A DNA stretch of 34,289 nt from Dermatophilaceae bacterium (lineage in GTDB: Bacteria; Actinomycetota; Actinomycetes; Actinomycetales; Dermatophilaceae): the NCBI GenBank assembly GCA_014377705.1, contig JACMPC010000079.1, positions 1 through 34,289 of the forward strand, given 5' to 3'. The translations under genes were made by a program, and so were the position numbers. Of the stretch, positions 27,524-34,289 are shown piece by piece (the first letter of the stretch is position 1; each line of letters opens with the position of its first letter). The notes beneath the pieces are model-generated. The model saw only the letters and a list, made by a program, of their open reading frames with translations, had not been told where the DNA came from and did no database searches.

Positions 27524-28069
27524 ATGACCAACCTCTCTGACCTCAAGCCTGGCATCTGGAACGTCGATGCTTCCCACAGCGAGGTCGGTTTCACCGCTCG
27601 CCACCTCATGGTGAGCAAGGTCCGTGGCCAGTTCAAGGACTTCGCCGCGGTCGTGACGGTTGCCCAGCCGTTCGAGCTGTCCACCGTCGAGGCCACCGTG
27701 CAGATGGCCTCGATCGACACCAACAGCGCAGGCCGCGACACCCATGTGAAGTCCCCCGACTTCTTCGACGTCGAGAACAACCCCACCATGACCTTCGCGT
27801 CCACCACGGTGACTGACAGCGCCCTCGAGGGCCTGCTCACCATCAAGGGTGTCAGCAAGCCGGTCAGCTTCGACCTGGACTTCGGCGGCGTCAGCGCCGA
27901 CCCGTGGGGCGGCACCCGCGCCGGCTTCGAGGCCACCACCGAGATCAACCGCAAGGACTTCGGCCTGTCCTGGAACGTCGCGATCGAGGGCGGCGGCATG
28001 CTCGTCGGCGAGAAGGTCAAGATCGTCCTGGACGTCCAGCTCGTCCAGACCGCAGACCTCCCCGCCTGA
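27524..28069 (+). CDS. YceI-family polyisoprenoid-binding protein
   Basis: A 181-residue lipocalin-like protein. The opening GIWNVDASHSEVGFTARHLMVSKVRGQF and the middle SIDTNSAGRDTHVKSPDFFDVENNPTMTF are diagnostic of YceI, which binds polyisoprenoid chains in a beta-barrel. No signal peptide is seen, so it is likely cytoplasmic here. AAGGAG at 27511-27516 lies 7 bases before the ATG. It is probably controlled by the divergent MarR protein. Given the menaquinone genes in the window, a role with polyprenyl compounds is possible but unproven. Confidence 0.93.
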   Translation: MTNLSDLKPGIWNVDASHSEVGFTARHLMVSKVRGQFKDFAAVVTVAQPFELSTVEATVQMASIDTNSAGRDTHVKSPDFFDVENNPTMTFASTTVTDSALEGLLTIKGVSKPVSFDLDFGGVSADPWGGTRAGFEATTEINRKDFGLSWNVAIEGGGMLVGEKVKIVLDVQLVQTADLPA

Positions 28070-28074
28070 CCCAA

Positions 28075-28195
28075 CAGCCCCAACAGCCCCAACAGCCCCA
28101 ACAGCCCAACAGCCCCACCGAAAGGCCCGACAGCCCACCCCGCCACGCCCTCCCACGCCTCCCCCCGTCCCCCCGTCCCCCCGTCCCCCACCCCT
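28075..28195. repeat. C-rich tandem tract (left border of islet)
   Basis: Right after the yceI stop, five units close to ccccaacag (about 28075-28117) are followed by a mixed C-rich stretch, then three gtcccccc units in a C6 background (about 28166-28189). The complementary strand has four runs of five or more G in short order, a G-quadruplex-type pattern. Confidence 0.8.
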
Positions 28196-28196
28196 T

Positions 28197-28268
28197 CGCT
28201 TGCTGCTTCAAAACCACCGATTGAGCCACCGGAGACCACCACAACGGTGGGTTGACGGCAGCAAGCGG
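28197..28268. repeat. 70-bp stem-loop element E1
   Basis: Outer arms CGCTTGCTGC (28197-28206) and GCAGCAAGCG (28258-28267) pair perfectly. Inner CCACCG (28214-28219) and CGGTGG (28245-28250) pair as well. The 70 bases 28199-28268 align without gaps to 29442-29511 at 49/70 positions, with both stems conserved and the loop diverged. It lies about 160 bp before the ATG of the gene it precedes. Confidence 0.85.
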
Positions 28269-28370
28269 CACGGGAGCGGATGCTCCCGTCTGTGAGACCG
28301 GGCCGGACTTCTCCGGGTGGGGCGACAAACCGGGGATCGGGGATGCACAGGGGTGGCGGGGCGGGCACCA

Positions 28371-28427
28371 TTGTCCACAGGGTTGGGTTTGGGGCTTCCA
28401 CAGACTCGGCCGACCTCGGACTGTGGA
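28371..28427. promoter_or_regulatory. three TCCACAG motifs before the AbiEi-like gene
   Basis: TTGTCCACA (28371-28379), which equals the high-GC actinobacterial DnaA-box consensus, is followed by TCCACAG at 28397-28403 and its complement CTGTGGA at 28421-28427, just before the ATG at 28431. They may be regulator or DnaA sites. No clear -10/-35 pair is visible. The rest of 28269-28430 shows nothing I can name. Confidence 0.45.
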
Positions 28428-28430
28428 TCT

Positions 28431-29486
28431 ATGCTCCATGTCACCGGCGCCCTGGGCGGCCTGCCTCCCGTCTTCGATCTACGCCAGGCCGCCACGGCCG
28501 GACTCTCTTCACGGGTCGTCGAACGCGCTCTGCGCGGTCAGCTGGTGCGGCGACTCGGGCGTGGCATGTTCGTGGCCGAGGCCGTATGGCGCGAGTCCAG
28601 TCCCCGCGACCGTCACCTGCTCATCACCGTGGCCGCAGCCAGGCTGCGTCCCTGGGCTGTGGCCAGCCACCACAGCGCTGCCTGCCAGTTCGGGCTTCCC
28701 CTTCCACTGACCATTCCCTCCTGGGTGGCACTGACCACAGACCGGTCTGCGGCCACGGGCCTTCCCGGAGGGCTGGCGAGGCTTGAGCCCGGTCTGCTGC
28801 CTGCCCACCATGTCCAGACGCGGAACGGCCTGCGCCTGACCTCAGTGGCACGAACGGTGATCGACTGCATGCGGGAGCTGCCGTTGCCCGATGCCGTGGC
28901 CATTGCGGATGCGGCCCTCAGAAGAGGCCTCATCGTCGAGGCCGAGCTGTCGGCTGTTCGGCGAGAGCAGCGAGGCTGGCCGTTCATCACCGCCGCGGAC
29001 ACCGGCTTGCAGTTGCTCGACCCCTCACGTGAGACCTGGTTCGAGTCGTGGTCCTTCATCCGCCTCTGGCAGCTGGGCGTGGATCTGCCTGAGAGCCAGG
29101 TGTCCGTCCATGACCACCGCGGGCGCTTTCTCGGCAGGGTCGACGGACTCTGGCGGGACGGCGCGACTGTCGCCGAGGCTGACGGGCGGGGCAAGTACCT
29201 CGGCCAGTTCGACCCCAACGGAGCCAGTGCTGAAGCCGCCGCGCTCTCTGTCGTCGCCGAGAAGATCCGCGAAGACCGGATGCGTGACTGCGGCCTGGAG
29301 TTCGTCCGATGGGATCTCGCAGAGATCCAACGCGACCCGGGCAACGTGGCGGAACACATCACCCACGCACGTCAGCGCGGCAACATCTCCCGTTTCACCG
29401 GCCGCCTGGTCCCACCCACCGCCAGGCTCACCACAGCCCCTCTTGCTGCCGCAAAACCACCGTTTCGGGCCCTCGAAGCCTGCTAA
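28431..29486 (+). CDS. AbiEi-like protein with DUF559/PD-(D/E)XK-like C-terminal domain
   Basis: A 351-residue protein from ATG 28431; a GTG at 28317 would add 38 unlikely residues. Residues 15-50 (FDLRQAATAGLSSRVVERAL, then RRLGRGMFV) look like the winged-helix N-terminus of AbiEi-type antitoxins. SHHSAACQFGLPLP (79-92) and LTSVARTVIDCMRELP (137-152) are further family blocks. Residues 201-260 resemble a DUF559/Vsr-type nuclease fold: Glu 205 in ETWFES, Asp 238 in GRVDG, then Glu 249, Asp 251 and Lys 255 in VAEADGRGKY. No AbiEii toxin gene is adjacent. The last dozen codons are made by the left arm of element E2, so the stop lies inside that stem-loop. The function is uncertain: a nuclease, a defence remnant or a DNA-binding regulator. 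Confidence 0.8.
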   Translation: MLHVTGALGGLPPVFDLRQAATAGLSSRVVERALRGQLVRRLGRGMFVAEAVWRESSPRDRHLLITVAAARLRPWAVASHHSAACQFGLPLPLTIPSWVALTTDRSAATGLPGGLARLEPGLLPAHHVQTRNGLRLTSVARTVIDCMRELPLPDAVAIADAALRRGLIVEAELSAVRREQRGWPFITAADTGLQLLDPSRETWFESWSFIRLWQLGVDLPESQVSVHDHRGRFLGRVDGLWRDGATVAEADGRGKYLGQFDPNGASAEAAALSVVAEKIREDRMRDCGLEFVRWDLAEIQRDPGNVAEHITHARQRGNISRFTGRLVPPTARLTTAPLAAAKPPFRALEAC

Positions 29487-29511
29487 ACGGTGGTTCTGAG
29501 GCAGGAAGCGG
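29442..29511. repeat. 70-bp stem-loop element E2
   Basis: AACCACCGTTT (29455-29465) and AAACGGTGGTT (29485-29495) are perfect 11-base arms. The outer CTTGCTGCC (29442-29450) pairs with GGCAGGAAG (29500-29508) with one mismatch. It is homologous to E1 at 49/70 positions, ungapped and in the same orientation. It contains the stop codon of the AbiEi-like gene (29484-29486) and could also end its transcript. Confidence 0.88.
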
Positions 29512-29512
29512 A

Positions 29513-29563
29513 GGGGCGGGGGGCTAGGGGCTGGGGGTTGGGGGTTGGGGGTTGGGGGCTAGG
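29513..29563. repeat. G-rich tandem tract (right border of islet)
   Basis: Runs of four to seven G separated by c, cta, ct or tt, including gggggtt three times in succession (about 29533-29553). This is a strong G-quadruplex-type pattern on the plus strand. It encodes the atypical APNPQPPTPSP tail of HemB on the minus strand and mirrors the C-rich tract left of E1. Confidence 0.85.
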
Positions 29564-30528
29564 AGGCGGGCGGCTTCTAGGGCGTAGTAGGTGAGGATGA
29601 TCTGAGCGCCGGCCCGCTTGATCGAGATGAGCGACTCCATCATGACTCGTTCACGGTCGATCCAGCCGTGGGCGGCGGCCGCCTCGATCTGGGCGTACTC
29701 CCCAGACACCTGATAGGCCGCGACCGGCACCGGCGACATCTGCGCCACCTGCGACAGGATGTCCAGATAGGGCAGTGCCGGCTTGACCATCACGATGTCC
29801 GCGCCCTGGTCGAGGTCGAGCGCGACCTCGCGCAGGGACTCGGTCGTGTTCGCCGGATCCTGCTGGTACGTCGACCGGTCGCCCTGCAGGGTGGACTCCA
29901 CGGCCTCGCGGAACGGCCCGTAGAACCCTGAGGCGTACTTGGCGGCATACGCCAGGATGATCGTGTCGGTGAAGCCACCGCGATCCAGCGCCTCCCGGAC
30001 ATGGCCGACCTGGCCGTCCATCATCCCGCTCAGGCCCACCACCTGGGCACCGGCAGCAGCCTGGGCCAGCGCCATCGAGGCATACCGCACCAGAGTCCTG
30101 TCGTTGTCGACCCGCCCCTGCGAGTCAAGCACTCCGCAGTGCCCGTGGTCGGTGAACTCGTCCAGGCACAGGTCCGCCATCACCACGAGGTCGTCACCGA
30201 CGGCCTCGCGGACCCGGCGCAGCGCCACATTGAGGATTCCGTCGGGGTCGTCGGCGCCCGAACCTGACTCGTCCCGGGTCGCGGGCACCCCGAAGATCAT
30301 CAGACCTCCCAGGCCTGCGGTCACGGCCTCGCGGGCCACCGCCACCAGCGAGTCCAGGCCGTGCTGGACGACTCCCGGCATCGACCCGATGGGCTGCGCC
30401 TCGGAGACGCCCTCGCGGACGAACACCGGCAGCACCAGGTCGGCCGGATGCAGCCGGGTCTGTGCCACCAGAGCCCGCAACGCGGGGGTCTGACGCAGCC
30501 GCCGCGGGCGCTGTGCCAGGACCTCCAC
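29524..30528 (-). CDS. hemB: porphobilinogen synthase (delta-aminolevulinate dehydratase)
   Basis: A 334-residue enzyme joining two 5-aminolevulinate molecules into porphobilinogen. The Schiff-base lysines lie in ILAYAAKYASGFYGPF and IVMVKPALPYLD. The metal loop reads DLCLDEFTDHGHCG, with Asp in place of one of the Cys ligands of zinc-type enzymes, so it is probably a Mg-type enzyme. GTG 30528 overlaps the preceding TAG (TAGTG) and gives a normal length; GTG 30582 would add 18 residues. The C-terminal APNPQPPTPSP is extra compared with typical HemB ends and comes from the G-rich repeat tract. Confidence 0.94.
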   Translation of the reverse strand: MEVLAQRPRRLRQTPALRALVAQTRLHPADLVLPVFVREGVSEAQPIGSMPGVVQHGLDSLVAVAREAVTAGLGGLMIFGVPATRDESGSGADDPDGILNVALRRVREAVGDDLVVMADLCLDEFTDHGHCGVLDSQGRVDNDRTLVRYASMALAQAAAGAQVVGLSGMMDGQVGHVREALDRGGFTDTIILAYAAKYASGFYGPFREAVESTLQGDRSTYQQDPANTTESLREVALDLDQGADIVMVKPALPYLDILSQVAQMSPVPVAAYQVSGEYAQIEAAAAHGWIDRERVMMESLISIKRAGAQIILTYYALEAARLLAPNPQPPTPSP

Positions 30529-32183
30529 TACTTGGCCCGGCGTCGGGTCGCTGCCCGGCGGGCGCTGGGGCGCACGACGCACTCACCGACCTCGGCCGCG
30601 GCGACCGCCAGGCCCATGCCGTACTCGGCCAGGGCATCGACCAGCGAAGCCGCGGGGGCCTCGGGCGCCAGCACGTCGACGCGCAGGCCGTGCTCCTCGG
30701 CGACCTTGGCGGTGGCCGGGCCGATACACGCGACGACGGTCGAGGGGTGCGGCTTGCCCGCGATACCCACAAGGTTGCGCACCGTCGAGGACGAGGTGAA
30801 CACCACGGCGTCGAACTTGCCGGCCTTGATCGCCTCGCGGATCGAGGCCGCCGGCGGAGCGGCACGCACCGTGCGGTACGCCGTGACGTCGTCCACCTCC
30901 CAGCCCATCTCCTGCAGGCCGGCGACCAGGGTCTCGGTGGCGATGTCGGCACGCGGCAGGAACACCCGGTTGATGGGGTCGAGGACCTCGTCAAAGGGCG
31001 GCCACTCCTCGAGCAGCCCCCGAGCCGACTGCTCGCCGGAGGGGACCAGATCAGGCTCCAGGCCCCACTCGCGCAGGGCACCGGCGGTCACCCCGCCCAC
31101 GGCGGCGATCCGCAACCCGGCGAAGGCGCGGGCGTCCAGGCCGAACTCCTCGAACTTCTCACGAACCGCGCGCACCGCGTTGACGGAGGTGAACCCGATC
31201 CACTCGTAGCGACCGGTGACCAGACCCTTGATGGCGCGTTCCATCTGCTGCGGCGTGCGCGGCGGCTCGACGCTGATCGTGGGAACGACGTCGCTGGTCG
31301 CGCCGTAGGACGCCAGACGCGTGGTCATCGAACCGGCCTGGTCCTTGGTGCGCGGGACCAGGATGTTCCAGCCGAAGAGCGGCTTGGTCTCGAACCACGA
31401 CAGCTGCTCGCGCAGCAGCACGGTCGAACCGACCACGGCCAGCGACGGGAACCGGACCTTGGCCGACGTCATGAGGTCGACCACCTCTCCCAGCGTGGTG
31501 GTGTGGGTGCACTGGGTGATGGTCGTGCCACGCTCGGTCAGTGCCACCGGAGTGTCTTCGCGACGGCCGGCGGCCAGCAGCTCTGCCAGAGCCTTGCTGA
31601 GCGTCTCCGGCGTGCCGAGCACCACCACGGTGACGTTGTCGGACGTGGACCGCGTCCAGTCAACCTTGGTTCCACCGCTGACCACGTGCAGCGACGGCGA
31701 GTGAGCGGACGTCAACGGCACACCGGCATACGTGGGGACAGCGCTGACAGCGCTCACGCCGGGCACGATCTCGAACCTGATCCCCGCCTTGTGGCACGCC
31801 AGTGCCTCCTCGGAGAGCCCGTTGAACATGGCCGGGTCCCCGTCCATGAGCCGGACCACCAGCCCGTTGCCGCTGACGGCTCCGGCGGTCTTGGCGGCCT
31901 TGACCAGCAGCTTCGCGCGGGAGGCATGGGTCAGCGGCTGGCCGTGCTCGCCGTGTCCCGCGTCGATGATGACGACGTCCGGGCGCCCGTGGTGGGCCAC
32001 GAAGTCCTCACGGCTGACCTGGTCGATGACGACCACGTCGGCTTCGGCGAGGTACTCCACGGCTCGCAGGGTCATCAGGCCAGGGTCACCAGGACCAGCG
32101 CCGACAAAGGCGACGCGGCCAGGATGCATGGCCGCCCTGGTGGAAGTGGTCTGTTCTTGGCCGGTCGAGTGCGTTGGGCTCAC
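30528..32183 (-). CDS. hemD: fused uroporphyrinogen-III C-methyltransferase-like / uroporphyrinogen-III synthase
   Basis: A 551-residue fusion. The N-terminal part (about 20-250) is SUMT/CobA-like: FVGAGPGDPGLMTLRA is good, but the usual LKGGDPFVFGRGGEE reads LMDGDPAMFNGLSEE, so methyltransferase activity is doubtful. IVPGVSAVSAVPTYAGVPLTS is kept. The C-terminal part (from about residue 270, NILVPRTKDQAGSM) is uroporphyrinogen-III synthase, which inverts ring D while closing the macrocycle; TSVNAVRAV and TSSSTVRNLVG are family motifs. The same fusion occurs in M. tuberculosis (Rv0511). GTG 32183 overlaps the hemC stop by 4 bp. Confidence 0.93.
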   Translation of the reverse strand: MSPTHSTGQEQTTSTRAAMHPGRVAFVGAGPGDPGLMTLRAVEYLAEADVVVIDQVSREDFVAHHGRPDVVIIDAGHGEHGQPLTHASRAKLLVKAAKTAGAVSGNGLVVRLMDGDPAMFNGLSEEALACHKAGIRFEIVPGVSAVSAVPTYAGVPLTSAHSPSLHVVSGGTKVDWTRSTSDNVTVVVLGTPETLSKALAELLAAGRREDTPVALTERGTTITQCTHTTTLGEVVDLMTSAKVRFPSLAVVGSTVLLREQLSWFETKPLFGWNILVPRTKDQAGSMTTRLASYGATSDVVPTISVEPPRTPQQMERAIKGLVTGRYEWIGFTSVNAVRAVREKFEEFGLDARAFAGLRIAAVGGVTAGALREWGLEPDLVPSGEQSARGLLEEWPPFDEVLDPINRVFLPRADIATETLVAGLQEMGWEVDDVTAYRTVRAAPPAASIREAIKAGKFDAVVFTSSSTVRNLVGIAGKPHPSTVVACIGPATAKVAEEHGLRVDVLAPEAPAASLVDALAEYGMGLAVAAAEVGECVVRPSARRAATRRRAK

Positions 32184-33172
32184 AGGGCACGCTCCGTAGC
32201 GGGTCGATCTGGACGGGAGGCATCAGGGGTTACGGTCTCGGCTGCGGTGATGTCGACAGCGATGATGTCGGCGGCGCCCTCCGCGAGGAGGACCGCCGCC
32301 AGCGCACGGCCTACGCGTTCGGGCTCCTCGATCGGGCCGACGCTCGAGCGGCGCAGGTCGATGCTGGCGTCCGGGCTGCCGGCAAAGGCGCGCAGGAAGA
32401 GCTCGAGGCCGTGCTCGCCCTCGACCACCTCGGCGAGAGCGCCGACCGGCGCGGTGCAACCGGCCTCCAGGGCGGCAAGCAGGGCACGCTCGGCACTCAC
32501 GCAGGCGCGCGTGTCCGGGTCATCCAGCGGCGCCAGTGCCTCGATGAGGTCTGGGCGGTCAGCGCGGCACTCGATGGCGAGGGCTCCCTGACCAGGCGCG
32601 GGAAGCATCTGCAGCGGGTCGAGGGACTCGGTGATCTCGTCGAGCCGCCCGAGGCGGGACAGCCCGGCCCTGGCCAGCAGCACAGCGTCGCAGGACCCGC
32701 TGCGCACCAGCGAGATCCGGGTGTCGACGTTGCCGCGGATGTCCGTCACTGCCAGCCCCAGACCTAGGGCTGCCAGCTGTGCCTTCCGCCGCGGGGAGCC
32801 GGTGCCCACCAACGACCCCGCCGGAAGCTCACCCAGGGTCAGGCCGTCCCGGGCCACCAGGGCATCCCGGGGATCCTCGCGAGCGGGAATCGCGGCGATG
32901 AGCAGCCCCGGCTCGGGGGCCACCGGAAGGTCCTTGAGCGAGTGGACCGCGATGTCGATCTCGCGCAGCAGCAGGCCCTGGCGGATCGCCGCGGCAAACA
33001 CGCCGGTGCCGCCGATGGTGGAGAGCAAAGCCGTGGAGGTGTCGCCGACAGTCGTGATCTCGACCATCTCCACGGTGTGCCCCAGGTCGCGCAGCTGGTC
33101 TGCCATCATCCCGGCCTGAGCCGTGGCCAGCGCACTTCGTCGCGTGCCCAGGCGAATGGTGTGGGATTTCAC
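32180..33172 (-). CDS. hemC: hydroxymethylbilane synthase (porphobilinogen deaminase)
   Basis: A 330-residue enzyme that polymerises four porphobilinogens. The dipyrromethane cofactor attaches to Cys 239 in LEAGCTAPVGALA. The catalytic Asp is in HSLKDLP (Asp 81), and the substrate-binding Arg-rich regions are LGTRRSALA, GTGSPRRKAQL and DIRGNVDTR. The ATG at 33172 overlaps the hemA stop (ATGA), so it is coupled to HemA. Confidence 0.96.
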   Translation of the reverse strand: MKSHTIRLGTRRSALATAQAGMMADQLRDLGHTVEMVEITTVGDTSTALLSTIGGTGVFAAAIRQGLLLREIDIAVHSLKDLPVAPEPGLLIAAIPAREDPRDALVARDGLTLGELPAGSLVGTGSPRRKAQLAALGLGLAVTDIRGNVDTRISLVRSGSCDAVLLARAGLSRLGRLDEITESLDPLQMLPAPGQGALAIECRADRPDLIEALAPLDDPDTRACVSAERALLAALEAGCTAPVGALAEVVEGEHGLELFLRAFAGSPDASIDLRRSSVGPIEEPERVGRALAAVLLAEGAADIIAVDITAAETVTPDASRPDRPATERAL

Positions 33173-34289
33173 GCCAAGCCTCCGTTCTCGGAAGGGACCG
33201 ACACAGCGGCTACCTCGTGGGGATCCAGGTCGAAGAGCTCGCGCAGGGCGCGGGCGTAGTCACCACCCTCACCGCCAGCCACCAGGGACTTCGCACGGAC
33301 GGTCGGGGCGTGCAGGAGCTTCTCGACGACCCGGTGCACGGCAAGGCGGATCTCGTTGCGGGCGTCATCTGACAGGTCCTCGGGCAGACGCTGGCTCAGG
33401 CGACTCAGCTCGGCGGTCACCACATCCGCCGCCCGGGATCGCAGCAGGGCAACGGTCGGGGCAACCTCCTGGGCCCGGCGGCTAACGAGGTATCCGGCGA
33501 CCTCGGCGGCCACCAGGTCGCCCACAGCCTTGACGTGTGGAGCGTGCAGGGCATCACTGGCCAGGATCTCGTCGAGCTCCGCGAGGCCCACGACATACTC
33601 GCCGGGAAGCTCGGCAACCTCGGGCGCGACATTGCGGGGAAGCCCGAGATCCATGAACATCCGGGGACCGGTGGTGCGCCCGCCGGCAGCAGCGGCAGCC
33701 ACAGTCTCGGGAGTGATGACATGCCCCAGCGCACCAGTGCAGGCGATGACCAGGTCCGCTCGGGACAGGGCGACCTCGAGGTCGGCCAGCGGGAGCGCAA
33801 CGCCACCGGTGGCGGCCGCAAGCCGCTCCGCCTTCAGCAGTGTCCGGTTGATGATGACCAGCTCCGCGGCGCCCAGCCTGGAGATCGTGGTGGCTGCCAG
33901 GCTGCTCATCGAGCCGGCGCCGACGACGAGCACCCGGCTATCTGACAGAGGCCCCAGGAGGTCGGCGGCACAGACGAGACCAGCGTCCACCAGTGACTTG
34001 CTGACCCGGTCGATCCCGGTCTCGGCGTGGGCACGCTTGCCCACCCTCAGGGCCTGCTGGAACAGGGCGCTCAGCGTCCCGCCGGCCTGACCCCGCTGCT
34101 GCGCGGAACGAAGCGCCATCCGAAGCTGCCCCAGGATCTGACCCTCACCGACAGCCATGGACTCCAGCCCGCAGGCGACGGAGAACACATGGGAAACCGC
34201 CCGGTCCTCGTAGTGGACGTACAGGTGCTCCCTCAGCTCTGCCAGTGGCACACCTGACGCGGCCGCGAGCGCGTCACTGATCTCGGCCA
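33169..34289 (-). CDS. hemA: glutamyl-tRNA reductase, 5' end outside window
   Basis: The frame stays open to the window edge, with about 12 further codons upstream of the GTG at 34251, so the N-terminus including the catalytic Cys is missing. The visible part starts AEISDALAAASGVP and continues YVHYEDRAVSHVFSVACGLESMAVGEGQILGQ, the conserved substrate-domain block. It then runs through the NADPH-binding fold VLVVGAGSMSSLAATTISRLGA to the C-terminal dimerisation helices. It makes glutamate-1-semialdehyde for HemL and heads the hemA-hemC-hemD-hemB operon, each gene overlapping the next. Confidence 0.95.
   Translation of the reverse strand, partial: AEISDALAAASGVPLAELREHLYVHYEDRAVSHVFSVACGLESMAVGEGQILGQLRMALRSAQQRGQAGGTLSALFQQALRVGKRAHAETGIDRVSKSLVDAGLVCAADLLGPLSDSRVLVVGAGSMSSLAATTISRLGAAELVIINRTLLKAERLAAATGGVALPLADLEVALSRADLVIACTGALGHVITPETVAAAAAGGRTTGPRMFMDLGLPRNVAPEVAELPGEYVVGLAELDEILASDALHAPHVKAVGDLVAAEVAGYLVSRRAQEVAPTVALLRSRAADVVTAELSRLSQRLPEDLSDDARNEIRLAVHRVVEKLLHAPTVRAKSLVAGGEGGDYARALRELFDLDPHEVAAVSVPSENGGLA

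Noticed and set aside
28371-28427. TCCACAG cluster as a replication origin
   Set aside because: Only three motifs, no AT-rich unwinding region, and none of the dnaA/dnaN/rep genes nearby.
28317-28430. Upstream GTG start for the AbiEi-like gene
   Set aside because: The extra 38 residues are Gly/Arg-rich with no family match and would place the TCCACAG cluster inside the coding region.
30462-32591. Long plus-strand open frame opposite hemC and cobA-hemD (709 codons)
   Set aside because: Its low-complexity His/Arg/Gly/Asp composition shows it is the complement of real high-GC genes with clear families on the other strand.

Overview
The window is a dense, high-GC (roughly 70%) stretch of an actinobacterial chromosome. 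Three things point that way: a WhiB-family iron-sulfur regulator, CIRCE-controlled groES-groEL1, and gene order that repeats two Mycobacterium tuberculosis neighbourhoods (choD-guaB3-guaB-whiB3-groEL1-groES, and hemA-hemC-hemD-hemB / hemL-resA-ccdA-resB-ccsA / menA-menE-menB-menC). A Micrococcales relative such as Intrasporangiaceae/Dermatophilaceae is my best guess. That is inference from gene content and protein flavour, not a search result.

Layout. 1-2649: two ABC exporter half-transporters, the first cut by the window edge, whose nucleotide sites are strongly asymmetric. 2605-8757 (minus strand): ChoD-like GMC oxidoreductase, succinate-semialdehyde dehydrogenase, GuaB3 and GuaB. 8967-9551 (plus): WhiB3-type regulator, a 12-codon leader ORF and an S4 RNA-binding protein. 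9567-11771 (minus): a protein made only of about six PAS domains. 11956-14084 (minus): groES-groEL1 with two CIRCE operators. 14375-15643 (plus): a THUMP-like-domain methyltransferase. 15648-20111: menaquinone genes (menC divergent from menB-menE-small membrane protein-menA). 20302-26787 (minus): hemL, a histidine phosphatase, the System II cytochrome c maturation genes (resA, ccdA, resB, ccsB) and a DUF4229 protein. 26869-28069: divergent marR / yceI. 28070-29570: an accessory islet with one AbiEi/DUF559-like gene. 29524-34289 (minus): hemA-hemC-cobA/hemD-hemB, with hemA cut by the window edge.

How the genes fit together. The right two thirds is a respiration module: tetrapyrrole synthesis from glutamyl-tRNA (hemA, hemL, hemB, hemC, hemD), haem attachment to c-type cytochromes (resA, ccdA, resB, ccsB) and the electron carrier menaquinone (menC, menE, menB, menA). 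The left third is GMP synthesis, stress chaperonins and redox regulation.

The most unusual structure is the 1.5-kb islet between yceI and hemB. One gene (AbiEi-like N-terminus, DUF559/PD-(D/E)XK-like C-terminus) is bracketed by two homologous 70-bp stem-loop elements (49/70 identical, ungapped). These are in turn bracketed by a C-rich tandem tract on the left and a G-rich tandem tract on the right. Other signals worth checking are a 36-bp direct repeat between menA and the DUF4229 gene, a 15-bp minisatellite crossing the resB stop, a 26-bp palindrome over the guaB promoter, and several probable leaderless promoters.
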